Assembly (NCBI GenBank): GCA_051294375.1
Contig: CM119267.1
Coordinates: 22,569,486-22,633,485, forward strand
Direction of reading: 5' to 3'
Source: Paraspadella gotoi
Taxonomy: Eukaryota; Chaetognatha
DNA length: 64,000 nt
Numbering within the stretch: the first letter of the stretch is position 1; each line of letters begins with the position of its first letter. The position numbers and the translations under genes are program-made. The notes under the pieces were generated by a model that saw only the letters and a program-made list of their open reading frames with translations, made no database searches and was not told the origin of the DNA. Positions 1 through 12,943 of this stretch are shown one piece after another.

Positions 1-1559
1 CTTCTGGGGTATTTGGGATGGTTTTTGCCCGCGAATGAAATATTTGTGGGTATTGCTTGATTTGGTTCAGGCTTCAACAAAATCCACCAAAGCCAGTCAT
101 CCGGAGAGGGTGTCTTTGGAGGAGAGGGGGGTGGGCCACTGAGGGAGAAATTTTCTAAGTCAAATGCGGGGTAGACATTGGAGGCTGAGACGAGGAAAAG
201 TCGAGATTCCGTTCCTTCGTTGTCTTTATTTATTTCACAAACGGGCGGTTTTGCCATTCTGGGGCAGTTTTAATGAGTTTTAATCAAAAAATGAATTTCA
301 CTGGGAAAAAGGGAAAATGGGAAAGATTATTGGGGTGGTTTGCAAGAAATTTCATATAAAACGGAAGAGACCAATTTATTTGATAGGAAAAGGTAGACCG
401 ACAAATGAATTATTTGTCTGTAGTGCTTGTTTCAGCCTCGTCAGTTGGCACAAAAGTGGAGCTCATAGATATGAGCGGTGATTGTTGTGCCTATTTTCTC
501 TTAATAAAGAGAAACCATCATGGGTTTTCCCAGGTTGTGCATATTTCCTGGAACAGGATTTGTAGTGTCATTTTCTTTTTTGTAGGGATTTATTTAAATT
601 TTTTTTCTAATTCGATCCCATCATTATCAGGATTATTTCGTTCACTTTAATTTCTAATATACCTTTTTTATTTTAGATTTTGATTTCATTAGATTTTTCT
701 TTCTTTAATGTAAAGGAAATTAATCACTAGTTTTTGTTTACGTTTACGGAAAGTTATTAATTGAGGTTCTCTCGAGGAGGAAGCTGTGATAGGATCTTTT
801 CCTGGGGAGAGCAGATTATAGAAGCATTAAGGGATTATAATTCACAGCACCAGTTCGTGAAGGGGTGATGGTTTTTCTAGCAACAAAACTATCATCAAGG
901 TCCAACAATGTGTTTGCTTGATTATTGTTTTCTCAGTTTGAAAACGGGTTTGTTAACTATATTCAGGATCTTCTTCCAGTGAAGGGATGGTAGAATCAAA
1001 AAAAAAATGAGAACGCCGGCGAGAAGTATATCTTTTTTGTTGGGCTCTTGTGGTCATTTGATGAGTGGGGCTTGTGTTGTTGTTTTAGGATTGGTTTTCA
1101 CTTTTGTGCTTTGGGGTGGTTGGATTTTGCTTTTTGTTAAGATGCCGAGGGTTGAATGTAGACGATTTCTGGGGTACTGAGAATGGTTTTAATTGATTGT
1201 GCGTGTTTGCTGTTAGATTTTGAACCATCAGGTTTTTCGCAAAATGTAATTACTGGAGGTGTTCCGTCTTTGTAGTTTCGCTTACTGATAATTGTAGGAG
1301 GGACCGTTCCAAGTTGGGTTAATTTTTCATGAATGTTAGTGGTTGAAATATGTCCCATACTTTGTCACCTTCTCGGTAGGGGCGATTATTTCATTTGTTT
1401 TTCATATTGGTATTTTTGTTTTTTCTTTGGCTTGTTGTATTTCTTTAGTGATTTCTTTTAGAGTGATGTTGAAATTGTTTATTTATTCACTAATGTATTG
1501 TTTAACTGAGGAGTTTTGGATTTTTGGAAGGGGATGATTTTTGTTGATGGGAATGTTGG

Positions 1560-2330
1560 CCTCATGACCATGTTTCATTGAAAAAAGGGCGTCTGTTTTA
1601 GGGTGCTATGAGGGGTGGTGTTCATGGCATATTGTAGAAATGGCAATTTGCTTCGGCCACTGTTTGTCTTTGTGCAGAAAGGCGTTTTGGTAGCTCTGAC
1701 AAAATTGAACGATTTATCCTTTCTGTGGTTCCTGGACTGCTGGATGCGTATGAGGTTGAATTTGTGATTTATGAATGTTCATAAATTGCAAAGGACCTGC
1801 GTATTGATTTCGTTTTTCAAATCGCCGGCCGCCGTTAATCTGTGGTGAATGATTTCTGGGGACATGTCTGAGAATAGTATTCTTGAAAGCGGTCTGCTAT
1901 TTCTTCAGCTGTCTTCTTTTTGTTGCATAAAGTTATGTCATTTTGTTAAAAAAAGTCAGTGATCACCAAGATATAATTTGAAGCCTCTAAATTGTGAAAG
2001 GGAAGAGAGTTTTCAATAGATCTGCTTATCTGCTGCATAGGCTAACGAACTTCCAAAGGTACTAAGGGTGCTTTATGGTGGGATTTGGTTCTCTGAGACA
2101 TTGGCATTATAGCATTCTCACGTTAATTGTCTATGTCTGACCACAAATTGGCCAAATGCATATTGGTGATGGTTTCATTCATTCTTTTGTTTCCTGGGTG
2201 ACCAGTAAAGAGTTTCATGCGTTTTCTTTTAGGATATTTTCCACAACAGTGGAATCGGACAATGATTGTAGATGAGAAAGGAAAATCAGGAGTTTGGTTG
2301 AAGCGATAGAGAAATCATTCCTTGAGTTGT
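1560..2330 (-). pseudogene. Retrotransposon integrase fragment (zinc-binding and catalytic core)
   Basis: The minus strand gives FTGHPGNKRM near 2180-2215, the GHPG part of the HHCC zinc-binding domain. LVPLEVR follows near 2045-2065. The core strand YILVITDFF lies at about 1948-1979 and holds the first catalytic Asp. KTAEEIADRFQEYY lies near 1870-1915 and MNTTPHSTLKQTPF near 1585-1630, the usual end of the core. The frames change several times, and the CxxC half of the zinc domain reads only if a frameshift is accepted. Inactive remnant. Confidence 0.8.
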
Positions 2331-2602
2331 AGGGCTGGGTATTGTTTTGCGTAATATTTTGGTGACAGAACTTTGATCTGGTTTCTTTCTGTTGTGTGTT
2401 GATTTTTTGTTGAATGGACTGACATTATGTCATAGGGTCATTTTCTTTGTTGTGTTTTTGGATGATGTTCTAATGATTGTTCTTCACAAAGGATGTTAAC
2501 AGTGGTGGTGTCATCTTCTGTACTCCAAGCAGAACTGTCGTTTTGTTTGTATGTTGATTGATTGGTTTCTCCAATTTGGATATTCTTTTTTTAAAAATTG
2601 AT

Positions 2603-3000
2603 TCAAAATTTTCTTTGTCCTGTAATGGATTCAATTAAGTGGGTATCAAGAGGTCTCCGGAGATCTGCGTCAGCATCTCCAATGCTTTTTGCCAGGTCGA
2701 TGTAATTAAAGTGAAGAGAAGGTGTGTTAGAAATATTGCCCAGCGGGAGCGTCTTCCAGTGGGATCTTTTGGTGGTATCTTGTTTGTTCCAACTTAGCAA
2801 TGGCTTAGTGATCAGTGATTGCTGTGAAGTGTTTATTTACTAGGGTAGTGGCGGTAAGCTTTAATCCAATAAGAGTGAGATTTAATTCTCGCGTCAAAAG
2901 TAGCCCAATTTTGTTGCCTTTCAGACAGCTTTTGGATCATAACAGATAAACCTTTTCTTTGTCATGTTTGTTAGAAGGACCATTCCAATTGCCTTTCTAA
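2603..3000 (-). pseudogene. Retrotransposon RNase H fragment
   Basis: The minus strand reads KLSERQQNWATFDARIKS at about 2880-2935, matching the segment 'LS..E.NY...ERE' of Ty3/gypsy RNase H. TDH followed by a frameshift lies near 2805-2820. An open tail at 2603-2800 ends in a stretch resembling the 'N..ADALSR' linker (IGDADADLRRP). At least one stop and one frameshift break it. It lies between RT and integrase, as expected. Confidence 0.65.
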
Positions 3001-3145
3001 ACTGGATCTGTCCTAAGGATAAATTCCTTTGTTGAAATCTGGATAGGCGACTTATGGATCTGATGTTAGGCTTTGAGCAATTGCTCGAATGCTATTTTGA
3101 CATTTTTCATTCCATGGAAAGGTGATTCCTTCTTTGTCAGATCCG

Positions 3146-3880
3146 TTAAGGGGCAGCAATTTCTGAGAAGTCTTTAGAAGTGGCCGATAAAAGGATGCCA
3201 AGCCAAGGATTGCCTATTGAGTTTCCTTCACATTTCTTTTGTATCGGCCAAGACCTGATTTTTTCAAGGTTCTTGGGATTTGGAGATATTCCTTCACCAG
3301 AGAGGAGAAAATCAAGGTGACGACTTTGCTTCTCAGAAAAAGGATTTTTCTTGGATGAAGTTTTAGGTTTTGCATTCTTAGAGCGGTCAGGACTCTGTCT
3401 AGCATTTTGAGGTGGGGCTCCTGTAATTGAGTGAGGTACAAGTTTATGGTCGTCGAAGAAAAAAAGTGAGGACGGTGTTCTGGTGAAAAGTCCTTGAATA
3501 TGAAGCTGCATCATTGCATTTGTTGATGTGGGAGTTTAAGTTCACCAATTGGGCAGCGGACAGCATTCCCAATGTTCTGGATGGTGTGCTTGAAAGCGTA
3601 AAATTTTCTATTTGAGATTTGGGCTATGGGGATTTGGTAAAATCCTTTAAGGAGTGTCCATTTGTGAAAATATTTTGCCTTTAATTCTTTGTAGGCAATC
3701 TGATATGTGTTCCATTGGATAATTGGTATTTTTCTGTTGTGCATGGAGTTTCCTGAGGTCCACTACGCAATCTATCTTTTCCCTCTTTCTTTGGGACCAA
3801 GATTAATTTGGGAAATTGTATGGACTCTCTTGAAGGTGGCAAATACCTTCTTGCCACATGCTGTTCCACTTTTTTTTTCT
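3146..3880 (-). pseudogene. Retrotransposon reverse transcriptase fragment
   Basis: Motifs on the minus strand in order are LILVPKKEGKDR (3770-3810), LLKGFYQIPIA (3625-3665), the catalytic-loop equivalent FFDDHKLV (3440-3465; the two Asp of YxDD are kept), LDRVLTALRMQNLKLHP (3355-3410) and a FLG-like stretch near 3180. They fall in at least three frames with indels between them, so the polypeptide is not expressed as such. The spacing between motifs is close to that of an intact Ty3/gypsy RT. Confidence 0.85.
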
Positions 3881-4789
3881 ATTCTTTCAGCCATTTCTGG
3901 CTGCAACGAAATTTGTGGTACTCTTATTGGGTGGGCTGGCTTCCAATTTGCAATAATGTTTTGCCAGTAGTTAGCTTTTTCCCATGTCTTTATCATTGCA
4001 TGCAAAAGCCTTAGGTGTTTGACTTTTTAAATAAATTCTCTGTTCTTGTTGGGTTTTCGCCATCTGGAATTTTGCTTGGAGAGATCCAGAGTGAATTGAT
4101 TTTCCTGTTTAGTTTCAGGGGTTGTTGCTGAAGTATTAGTTTGGTGATTATGGTTATCTGGGATTTAGGCCAATTTCATCAACAACGAAGAAAAGTTTGG
4201 ATCTTCTTTGAGGCTGATTGGTCATAAAAATTCAAAATGGGACAGAAGTGAATCTTGATTAATAATTACTGGAGTGGGAAAACAGGTTTAAGCACTCCAC
4301 ATAGTGATTCCTTCATTGACAGATGACATGAGGCACCACCAGTACTCCTTTGTGTGGGCGGAATATTCTTTTGTAAAGGTTGAGGATATGATAAAAGGGT
4401 TTCCCCAATTTTTGTAGAGAATCTTGGTCAGTATGATTTACAGCCTTAATGGGCATCGAGAAAAAGGAGAATAACTACAGATTCAAAGGAGGAGAGGTGG
4501 GGAGGATTCAGGTGTGATGGTTTTTCAAAATGGGATTGTTAATGTCTTTCATCTTGAGTTGGCCTTTTGTCTAAGTCTATGATGGATCGGTGATGGCAAA
4601 GGAAATCCCATCCTAAAACTATTGGTTTAACTAAACCTCTCATTTACTCTAGCATTTACAGAGAAGGAAAAACATTCATTATTGAGAATTCGAGTCTGAA
4701 GGCTCCGATGTGATTATGCTGGAGCCATCAATGGAGTGACCCACGTTTGTTTGTGGTTGAAAATGGGACATGTTGCTAATGAGGCGTTT

Positions 4790-4870
4790 TTGGATGGAAT
4801 GCCTTCCGCAACAAAGTAGTGGAACATCCTGTATCTATGAGGGTTAAAATGGATTCTGTTTTATGTTACG
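4790..4870 (-). pseudogene. Retropepsin-type aspartic protease active-site fragment
   Basis: The minus strand reads LIDTGCSTTLLRKAF at about 4795-4842, followed within ten codons by a stop. DTG followed by a small or polar residue is the active-site signature of retrotransposon proteases. It lies between the gag-like region and RT, as expected. Confidence 0.75.
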
Positions 4871-4968
4871 TAGATCTCTGTAATTATGTCTGTGCTTTGG
4901 TTAAAGGTTTAAGTGGAGCCTTACGAGGATATCCGACTATATCGCTGGCTCTGCGTTATGGTCGGATC

Positions 4969-6060
4969 CTAGAATCCTCTTGATTTGGTTTTGGTAGGAT
5001 TGAGGAGAGTCTCTGCGCGTCTGTTAAGGGATTCATGCTGTTGTGATTGCATGGATGCTCTGGTGTTTGCATAAGTGGAGGGGCTTTTGGATCTATGGTA
5101 GCTTTCTGTTGCTAGAACTTCTGTAGTCTCTAGATTCTGGAGCTGTTGTCTTCGACGTTCTGTCTTCAAATTCTAGTTTTCAACAATTGAGGGTTTTCTG
5201 CCTTCCACGGATTTGTCTGAATAAGTCTCTTCTTGGATAATGGTTGCTGGGGCTATTTTGCCCACCCAGCTGTTATTCTGGGTCGCGAGGGCTGTACCGA
5301 TTATCTGGTCTTCTTGGGCTGCCGGTAATTGGAGTCGCCATAATTGCGTTGTATTCCGAGGAATGATCCCTGCGGTATCCTCTGCTGCGGTAACACGGTC
5401 TTCATAGCGGTTCATAACGCTTCCTGTCATCCCGAAATCTGTCATGTAGCGAGAGCGGTATCATATACTCTCTTTGCCTTCTTTTGATTTTTTCATCTCT
5501 TCCAATGTTGCGGTGTGTTGGCATTTATTTCTTTTTGTGTTTCCCAGGCTTTGCCTGTGAGTAAGGTCCAAGTTGTGTTATTTGTTAGTGAGTTGCTTCC
5601 ATCTCATTGTCTCTTCATTAGCAGCTCCTCCTGTGAATGAGACTGTTTGAGGTCCGTTATACCTGCCCAAGCCTGCAGCAAATGGTATTTTACCATCTGA
5701 TTTCTCCAATAGTTCTTTCCACTTTTTCTGCTCGTTCACGGGCTTTAGTTGATGTCATAAGTGCGAGGAGCTAGCCGACTTCTTACAAAGGACTTGTAGT
5801 CAGGGGAGGTAGTCCTGCAATGAAAACGTTTGTGGATTTCTGTTGAAACAGCTCTGGATTTGCTGCTTACAAGGGGATGAGAGAGCGTGTGTTTTACTTG
5901 GTTTTCAAGAATGTAAAGGGACTTTCACATCCCATTTAAGGGCGTCTAGATTTGTCTTGAAACTTTTGTTTTTGGAGGGGTCCGATAGTCTTGGAGATAA
6001 GCTCGGGCCTTTAGTGTGGCCAATTGTTTTTGTTCTCAAAGGCCTTCATATAGCTTGAGG
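4969..6060 (-). pseudogene. Gag-like region of the same retrotransposon
   Basis: Two open stretches (5173-5445 and 4969-5169) and weaker coding-like stretches up to about 6060 lie immediately upstream of the protease motif. A segment near 5540-5600 (LTGKAWETQKEIN) resembles the conserved Gag motif with LTG and Trp. I do not see an intact CCHC knuckle. The assignment rests mainly on position and is weak at the far end. Confidence 0.45.
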
Positions 6061-6299
6061 CCCAAATCATTCAAGTTTGGTAGGTAAGTGTTTGAGGCAG
6101 GCATTTTTTTTTGCTGGATTGTTGGTGGCATATCTGGTTAGGGCTGCAACAACAGCTTAGGACATATTTGGTTAACCAAAATTCAATGTACTTGTTTATC
6201 GGGTATAAGAGAATGGTTTGATGTCAATCTTACGGTAGGAATCCATTGTGAGGTTATGTGGAAGTGAAAAAAAAAAATTGAAATGTGGAAATTTTTTTT

Positions 6300-6665
6300 T
6301 TGTTTTTTTTGAGACAAGCAAATGTGTTGAAGTAAATCAACTAACCTGTCAGCGAAGTTCTTGTTACTAGAAAATATCACCAATAGAGAATGGCGTGTTT
6401 CCCATGAAGGAAATCACGACTCTATTAAAGAGGGAGATAAGATTCTTATAATTATTTATATTCTTAAGTTAAGTTATGTTTATTCAATGTTGGAAAAAAT
6501 TTTTTTTTTTTTTTTTTTTGATTGGACAGGCCCAAAGACAATTAAAGCGAATTAAAAAAACCCAAAATTTGGCTTTGGGACAAGCAAATAGTGTTGAAAT
6601 TAATCAAACAGACTGTCCACAAAAATGCTTTTTAAAAAAAATAGAGAAAAATGTCGGTTCCCGAA
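6300..6665. repeat. Degenerate direct duplication (~270-bp spacing)
   Basis: The stretch at about 6311-6420 recurs at about 6577-6665. Both contain GACAAGCAAATxGTGTTGAA, then AATCAA, a CTGTC, and after about 40 bases AATAGAGAA followed by TTCCC. Poly-T or poly-A tracts precede each copy. This is probably an old local duplication at the edge of the retrotransposon. Confidence 0.55.
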
Positions 6666-8830
6666 GAGCCTGATTATCTAATGGATTTTAAATTTTAAAT
6701 GGTTACCCGAATTCAAGGCCTAAGTCAATTTGTATAGCAACGAAGGGAATGGGTTGTCAAATGAAAATGAAATTTGAAAAATTGATTTTAAAATTAAATA
6801 TATTGGGCCAAAATACGTCAAGCACAAACCTACCCTGAAGGAGCATGATTTAACATTGATTAGCAGTTTGTTCTAATTGTAAATATCTGGTTAAGCTGCA
6901 GGAGAGAGAGGTGTTTGCTGCACACAAGGTAAGAGGGTTATTATTGAATGAGACTTCAATGTTAAGTAGCGAGCAGCAAGAAAACCTTGACAGAATAAAT
7001 CTTATTTAATTGATCTAGGTGTGGCCATTGAATTATATCGTCTAAATAACCAGACATTTTGAAAAACCGAAATATTAAGATTTTTTTAAAAGGAAAATTT
7101 TTGCCAATGTGCACGTTCCACGAAGGATCAGAGAGTTGGATGGCAACTTAAGTCCCAAAACAAAGGAACGAGGAATTTAGAGTTGGATTCGGTGAAGAGA
7201 ATAATTATCTTGAGATTAAATGGGTATAAAAGAGTGGTGCAAAAATAAAAAGGAAAATTAAAAATAATAATAGAGTTACGTGGAATTATTATTCAATAGA
7301 AGCAGTGAGAGAATTTTAAAAAGTATATAGATATCAGTCTTCACAAAGTCTTTTTAAGCCTCTTACTTTTCACGAGATAAGTTGAGGGGTGTTCCAGGCC
7401 ACGGCGAATCCACGTGTGGCTAATGGAACGCAAGAGAACGAGTTGTAGGAGGTAGACGAGTAATGTAGAAGTACGATGTATAGGACGAGCATAGACACCA
7501 AAGGAAGTCACGTATTTGTAGTAGTGGTACCCAATTGTAGTAGTGCGGTGCCCCTGACACAGCAAAAGGGATCTCTGTTAGAAAACCCCTGAAATGGGGA
7601 TCTTGTGCCAAACCCTTATGGCAGGCAAATGTAAGTTGAAGAAATTCCGAGTAAACGAAGTGAATGAAGTAGTTGAAGTTGTAGTTGATTGGGCTGAGGC
7701 ACACAAACACTGCTTTGGGCCTGAAAGTAGTGAAGGACAAGAAAGTTGAGATATTGGCCAAAGTTTGACACTTCAATTGTGGTTGAAGTTGCAGTAATCA
7801 AGCTGCCACCATTTTCTCCAAGATACTGCTGTCCAGGACCGGAGTGAGAAACTGTTAGGAAATAATAAATTGTTTAAATTATATTAAAAGATGCAGTTGC
7901 AATCTGCATAATGATAAGTATAGCCTATTACTAATCCTAATAATTTTAAGTTAAGTATTAAAGTATAAGCTTAGCAAGATGAGAGTTAAGCTAGGTAAAT
8001 TTTTTCTAAAAAGGGTTTACCTTTTTAAACCGGCCCTATATGCACCAATGCTAAGCGTAAGCTATTTGGTCCTAATTAACAGTAAACTTAGCTCTAGTAG
8101 TATTCCCAATAACATACAATTAACTTAATTGTAGACATAAGAGATGCTAACTTGCTGTGGGTTTCAGTAGTTAGATGTTGAGGCATATAGCTGCTTAGGA
8201 AGTAAAGTCATAAGCATAGATACCCTATGGAGGAAGAAAGAATCTTTATTAATAAACAAATTATAATGTTCATAACATAATTCCTAACCCATAAGTAGAA
8301 CTAAGACCAGAGAGATGGGACTGCCATTTGGAAGCCAACTTGTTTCCAGTCAAAGCATAGGATTCATCCTGAAACTATATATAATTGAAATACCAAAGAG
8401 GGGTTCCAATTAAGAATATTTTATCAAGTTAGTTTAATTGATAATTATTATATAAAGTCCCAACTCTCTAATCCAATTACTATCATCAATAGACTACAAT
8501 GACAAAATGAATTCGTGAAATGCAGAACATGAATATGACACAGGAACAGAATTTATTGACAAGTCAAGTCACACTGACAATATGCAAATGAGATTGATTT
8601 GAACTCATCTCATTCTTGCGTTGCTAATTCAAAAGTTCCTTCCTTATATTTAACTGATTCAGTCCGTAGATTTTCAGGAATACAATTTTACATTTGAATC
8701 ACGAAATGCCTGTAAATCCAAGAAATTCAGTAGGAATAACGAACGTGTAAAACCTCACGTAAAGTTGAAAACTGCGGATTCAAAACCTCAAAGCTAAAAA
8801 ACCCATATTTCATTCTTCGGATAAAAGACA
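6666..8830. other. No gene recognised
   Basis: AT-rich sequence. The 7340-7800 stretch has overlapping minus-strand open frames of up to 118 codons, but none resembles a protein I know and all frames are similarly open. A TATA-like string (TATAAAAG) occurs near 7222. I see no RNA gene. Confidence 0.5.
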
Positions 8831-9000
8831 TTGTCAAATGGCCGCGCTCCAAATTCTCTCGAACTCTTTTCAACTCTCGGACTCGTGATGGCGCCACTGG
8901 TCCCGATGAGAAAACGAGAGACTAAAACACGCCGCCATGAATTTGTGAAAACGCGTCAATATTCATTATTCCGGGGGGAAACGGATGGGACACTCTACTT

Positions 9001-9046
9001 CTCTTTCTCTTCTCTCTCTTCTCTTCTCTCTCTCTCTCTCTCCTCA

Positions 9047-9082
<36 letters not shown>

Positions 9083-9364
9083 GCTCTCTAGCTCTCCATT
9101 AGCTCTTTATTTTTTTCGTTCAATCTTCAGTTTTTCTATCGCTTTTTCATATCTATCACTGAATTCTTGGCTCTTTTTCTTTTTTAATCCCATGAGCCTC
9201 TCTTTCTCTCTCTTTCTCTCTTTTTCTCTCCCTCTCTCCCTATCCCTATGCCAATTCCGAAAATCCGACCATTGATTTATTCTACATTTTTGTCCCACCG
9301 AAGCGACGTAACATCCGTTTCTCTTAAATCTTTTCAGTCCCCATCTCTTTTCCCAAATCTCTCT

Positions 9365-9422
<58 letters not shown>

Positions 9423-9460
9423 TCTCTCTTTCTCTCTCTATCTTCTCTCTCTCTCTCTAA
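9001..9460. repeat. Interrupted (CT)n microsatellite tracts
   Basis: Three CT-rich blocks (about 9001-9090, 9198-9240 and 9358-9460) are separated by mixed sequence. Leu/Ser-rich open frames across them are artefacts of the repeat. Confidence 0.9.
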
Positions 9461-10020
9461 TTGCAGTCATATCCGCGATAATCGAGGGATAAACTCATCT
9501 AAATTCTTCTCGAAAACCCAACCCTTTCGCCCCTTCATTCACTACCTCCCCCCCAACCTTTCTCCATATTATCCCTCCTCCCCCATCTTCAAAAATCATC
9601 TACCATTGTCATTCTTCCCTTCCACACACACAATTTGCCATCACACCTACGTACGTAGTCCTCGAAAGTCATAACAGTTCAGCGGCCTTATTTTTACAAA
9701 ACGACCCATTTCGTCTTAAATTCGAATCAAATCAGATTAGTTTAAAGGTTAGGGATTACGGAAGGCCTCCGGTTTAGTATTTAGGGTTATAAAACCACAA
9801 ATTGAACGACTTTGAAAAATAGAAGCCAGTCAGCAATTGTTTCCCAAGGGTAATGTGAGTCTTTTTCCTTTTTCTCTGTAAATCCCGCTCACAGTGCACC
9901 ACCTTTCTCCCTCTCTCCCATCCACCCCATCCCACCCTCCCCAGTCCTCACCCCCTCGCCACCATCAGTCCATCGTCCATCACCCCCCGCCCGCCAAATC
10001 TCGAAACGTTTCCGCCTTTG

Positions 10021-10023
<3 letters not shown>

Positions 10024-10102
<79 letters not shown>
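10024..10102. repeat. (CT)n microsatellite, about 39 units
   Basis: A pure dinucleotide repeat in a C-rich flank (9890-10020). A short GC-rich block with several CpGs follows at 10245-10345 (GCGACGCGGCGCTCGACGGG). I see no gene there. Confidence 0.95.
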
Positions 10103-10106
<4 letters not shown>

Positions 10107-10933
10107 CTTTTCCGTCGCAGCGGAACCGAGTTACAAGCGAAGGCTCTTCATTTCACTCTGTAGGTCTCTAGCATACTTACAAGGGACTCTTCTCTCTCTC
10201 TCTCCCTCCCCCGCCCGTCTCTCTTCTCTCTATCCACTCCACACGGGTTAGCGGGGTCGCGCGACGCGGCGCTCGACGGGCGCGTCCAACGGGGCAGCCG
10301 GCGCCCGTCACGGAGCACGACGTCGGCCCCAGGCTGCGGCTTTCGACTCGATGATTCTCTTTAGATTCTTTTTCAAAGTCGACCCGGATTCGATTGGAAC
10401 TCTTTTGGACCGGGATGTAATAACATATTTAAGCTCTTAAAGATTCGGATATTATTTGAATTCGATATACCAGTCAAGACATCCGGATATTAGTCTCTTT
10501 GTAAAATCAGTATATAATTCAAAACACAATATTAATTTTTATGTTCAAAACCCGGATGTGATAGGAACCGTTTTCTAGAACACGGAAGTGATTGGAACTC
10601 TCTGCGGACCTCGAGTCTCACGGTCCGTGACTTGGACATGTACCACCTTTTGCCCAATGGGACATCGAAAGGGGAGAGAGGGGGGCCGTGGGAGGGGTGA
10701 GGAGAGAGAAGGAGGAAGAGGAATGACCAGAGAGAATAAAAAAAAGAAAAAAAAAATACATAGAAAGAAAAAAGTACTAAAGTGAAAGCATAGAAAAAAG
10801 AATATAAAAAAAAGACTAGGAAAAACAAAGAAAAAGAGAGAAAAGGGAAAGAAAGAAAAGAGATAAGGGAGATGAGAGAGAGAGAGAGAGTTTCTAACAA
10901 AAGACCGCCTCACTTAACCCCGTTTTGGGATCG

Positions 10934-10942
10934 AGGACGACG

Positions 10943-10986
<44 letters not shown>

Positions 10987-10990
10987 CGAC
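10934..10990. repeat. (CGA)n trinucleotide microsatellite
   Basis: A nearly pure run of GAC/ACG triplets, followed by a short (CT)n at 11022-11050. No surrounding coding frame is supported. Confidence 0.9.
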
Positions 10991-11375
10991 GTTCCCAGTC
11001 AGAATCGAATTTCGTGATTTCGTCCCTCTCTCTCTCTCTCTCTCTCTCTGACGTAATTACCGCTCTCACCGGTGCACGTGCCCTACCAGAACAATCAGAT
11101 TTCAGTCGCGACTGTCAGCTCTTTTCATGGATCAATCGCACTGTTGGCCACTGTTGCTCTTCGTGTGGGTCTCGAGACTCTCTACGACTCTCTACGACTG
11201 CAGGATATAATATAGAAATTATTAACTGTAGTTAGCACTTATTACATTAAATGCAACCACTTAAAACATTATCATTCAGGGGACCACTTTTGACGTAAAC
11301 GTTCCAAGGAAAGCGTTAGCGCGCTTTTCCATTGTCTATGTTGCAAATTTGAGATCGGGGCGCCGACGGTGAAAA

Positions 11376-11431
11376 TCTGCGCGCCAATGGGAAAGAACTT
11401 GCGCGCCAAAGAGAAAAAACTTGCGCGCCCA
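11376..11431. promoter_or_regulatory. Cluster of three E2F-like sites
   Basis: Three copies of a GCGCGCC core lie within 56 bp. Read on the minus strand they are ATTGGCGCGC, TTTGGCGCGC and ATGGGCGCGC. The middle one fits the E2F consensus TTTSGCGC exactly. The surrounding 11290-11570 is CpG-rich compared with its AT-rich flanks. No coding exon is visible next to it. Function is inferred from motif density only. Confidence 0.4.
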
Positions 11432-12931
11432 TCTTCGTCACGCGCGTTCATGAATCATTAGAGGTAAGCCCCAGTCAACGATCCCGCCGCAGCCGCTGAC
11501 GCCTCCGCCGCTGCAGTGGCCTCCGCTTGACGTCGCCGCCTGCCGTCGCTATCTCCGTCGTTCTCGAGGGACACATTTTTTTGGTTCCCTTCATCACTAT
11601 GGCAACGAAAGAGGCTCTCCCTTTCTTTTGTAAACAGCGATAAAAAATCACGAAGCGAGAATGGATTCTCGCGTAAATGAGTGTTTGAGAATCGTTAGCA
11701 TTACTCGAGGAGAATCACCCGGTTTTTTTTTTCTTTATTGGCCAAGTGATAAAAGCTTAGTCATACCAATGAATGTCACAAATAACATTCTGTCATAGAA
11801 ATATTGGGGTCATGATCGCGAACTTTGGCTATCACCGCTTCGAATAATCAGGAAATCAGCGATTCGTGTAACTCACCTTCTCTCCAACGCGGTGATCCAG
11901 AAAAATCCTATTAAACTTTGAGAGGGGAAACGGTTTACCTTTCCCGAAAGTCATCGGAACACGATTGAACGTACCTTTTCTTATCACTTAAATGTTAGTT
12001 GTATCTTTGGACAGTGTCATGTAACGAGCGAGCGTAGCATGCGGCAATTGCGGCATGTCACAAATCTTTGTAAAAATTTTTAGTTTTGGTACAAATAATA
12101 AAGTTTATCTAGATTTTGATGTTACAAGAATTACTTACTTTGAAATTTAAACAGAGGCTCTGGAAATGATCTATGTTCTACTATACACTAGTATGCAGTA
12201 TGCGCTATGTACTACTATGCAGGTCGAAGACAACTTTTTTAAAATTTTTGTTTTCTTTTTCTCTTTTATTTTTTTTGGTCTTTCAACTCTTTTTTTTAAT
12301 TTTCGTCCCATAGGCCCATCCCGCACCCCCTCTCAGGAGCCGGGGCCTCTGGATTTCTCAAAGTATGCCCCTCCACTCCACATGCCCCTGCCTAAATAGT
12401 TTTGAAAACTCTAAGCAAAACATCCGCAAACCCAAAAAACTCCATTTAAAGTCAGGATTAACTCCATCTTTGCCTCCCAAGACTCAAACACAACCTTAGC
12501 TCTCTCTCCCTACAACCCCGCCCCCTTGAAAAAAAAGCTAATCCCCAAGAGGTGCTTATCGTCGAACTTTTTTTTCGCTTGTTATCCCTAAAGCGCGCAG
12601 TTAAGCCTCGGTGTGCGTACGGGGGCCGTCGGCCGGCGGGGGTTAAACATAGGGAGTGCGTACGACCCGGAGTTTGTGCGTAAAATGGCTTACCTGATGG
12701 AAAAATGTCGCTGAATGTATTGAACTGACATACTAAAGACGAGTTGCGAGCAATTACATTGGTGTAAGCTTCACGTTTACTTTGCTGTACCTAGTGTACA
12801 TTTGAAGTTCAAAAGTTTAGATTTTTTTAAACAAAAAGAGTCGGTATGGTAAAATTACGATGTCACTAGGTGTGCAAGATTGTAATAAGACGTGCGCCGC
12901 GAGCAAGCCCTTTTAGAGCACACCGTTTTTT

Positions 12932-12943
12932 TGCGCATGCGCC
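12932..12943. promoter_or_regulatory. NRF1-like palindrome
   Basis: TGCGCATGCGCC matches the NRF1 consensus YGCGCAYGCGCR at all but the last position. GACGTC, the core of a CRE, follows directly. The local sequence is moderately CpG-rich, but no gene start is resolved nearby. Confidence 0.35.

Larger units (their letters stand above)
1..6060 (-). mobile_element. Degenerate Ty3/gypsy-type LTR retrotransposon
   Basis: Read on the minus strand, the segment carries fragments in the order gag-like, protease, reverse transcriptase, RNase H, integrase. Integrase lies downstream of RNase H, which is the Ty3/gypsy order, not the Ty1/copia order. Each domain is recognisable by short motifs but is broken by stops and frameshifts, so this is an old inactive copy. 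I could not identify either LTR, a primer-binding site or a polypurine tract. The 3' end may lie before the start of the window, and the 5' end is set only by the last gag-like sequence near 6060. No envelope-like frame was recognised. Confidence 0.85.

Noticed and set aside
10532-10913. Ser/Phe/Leu-rich minus-strand frames
   Set aside because: Purine-rich low-complexity sequence. The ATG context and composition do not suggest a secreted protein.
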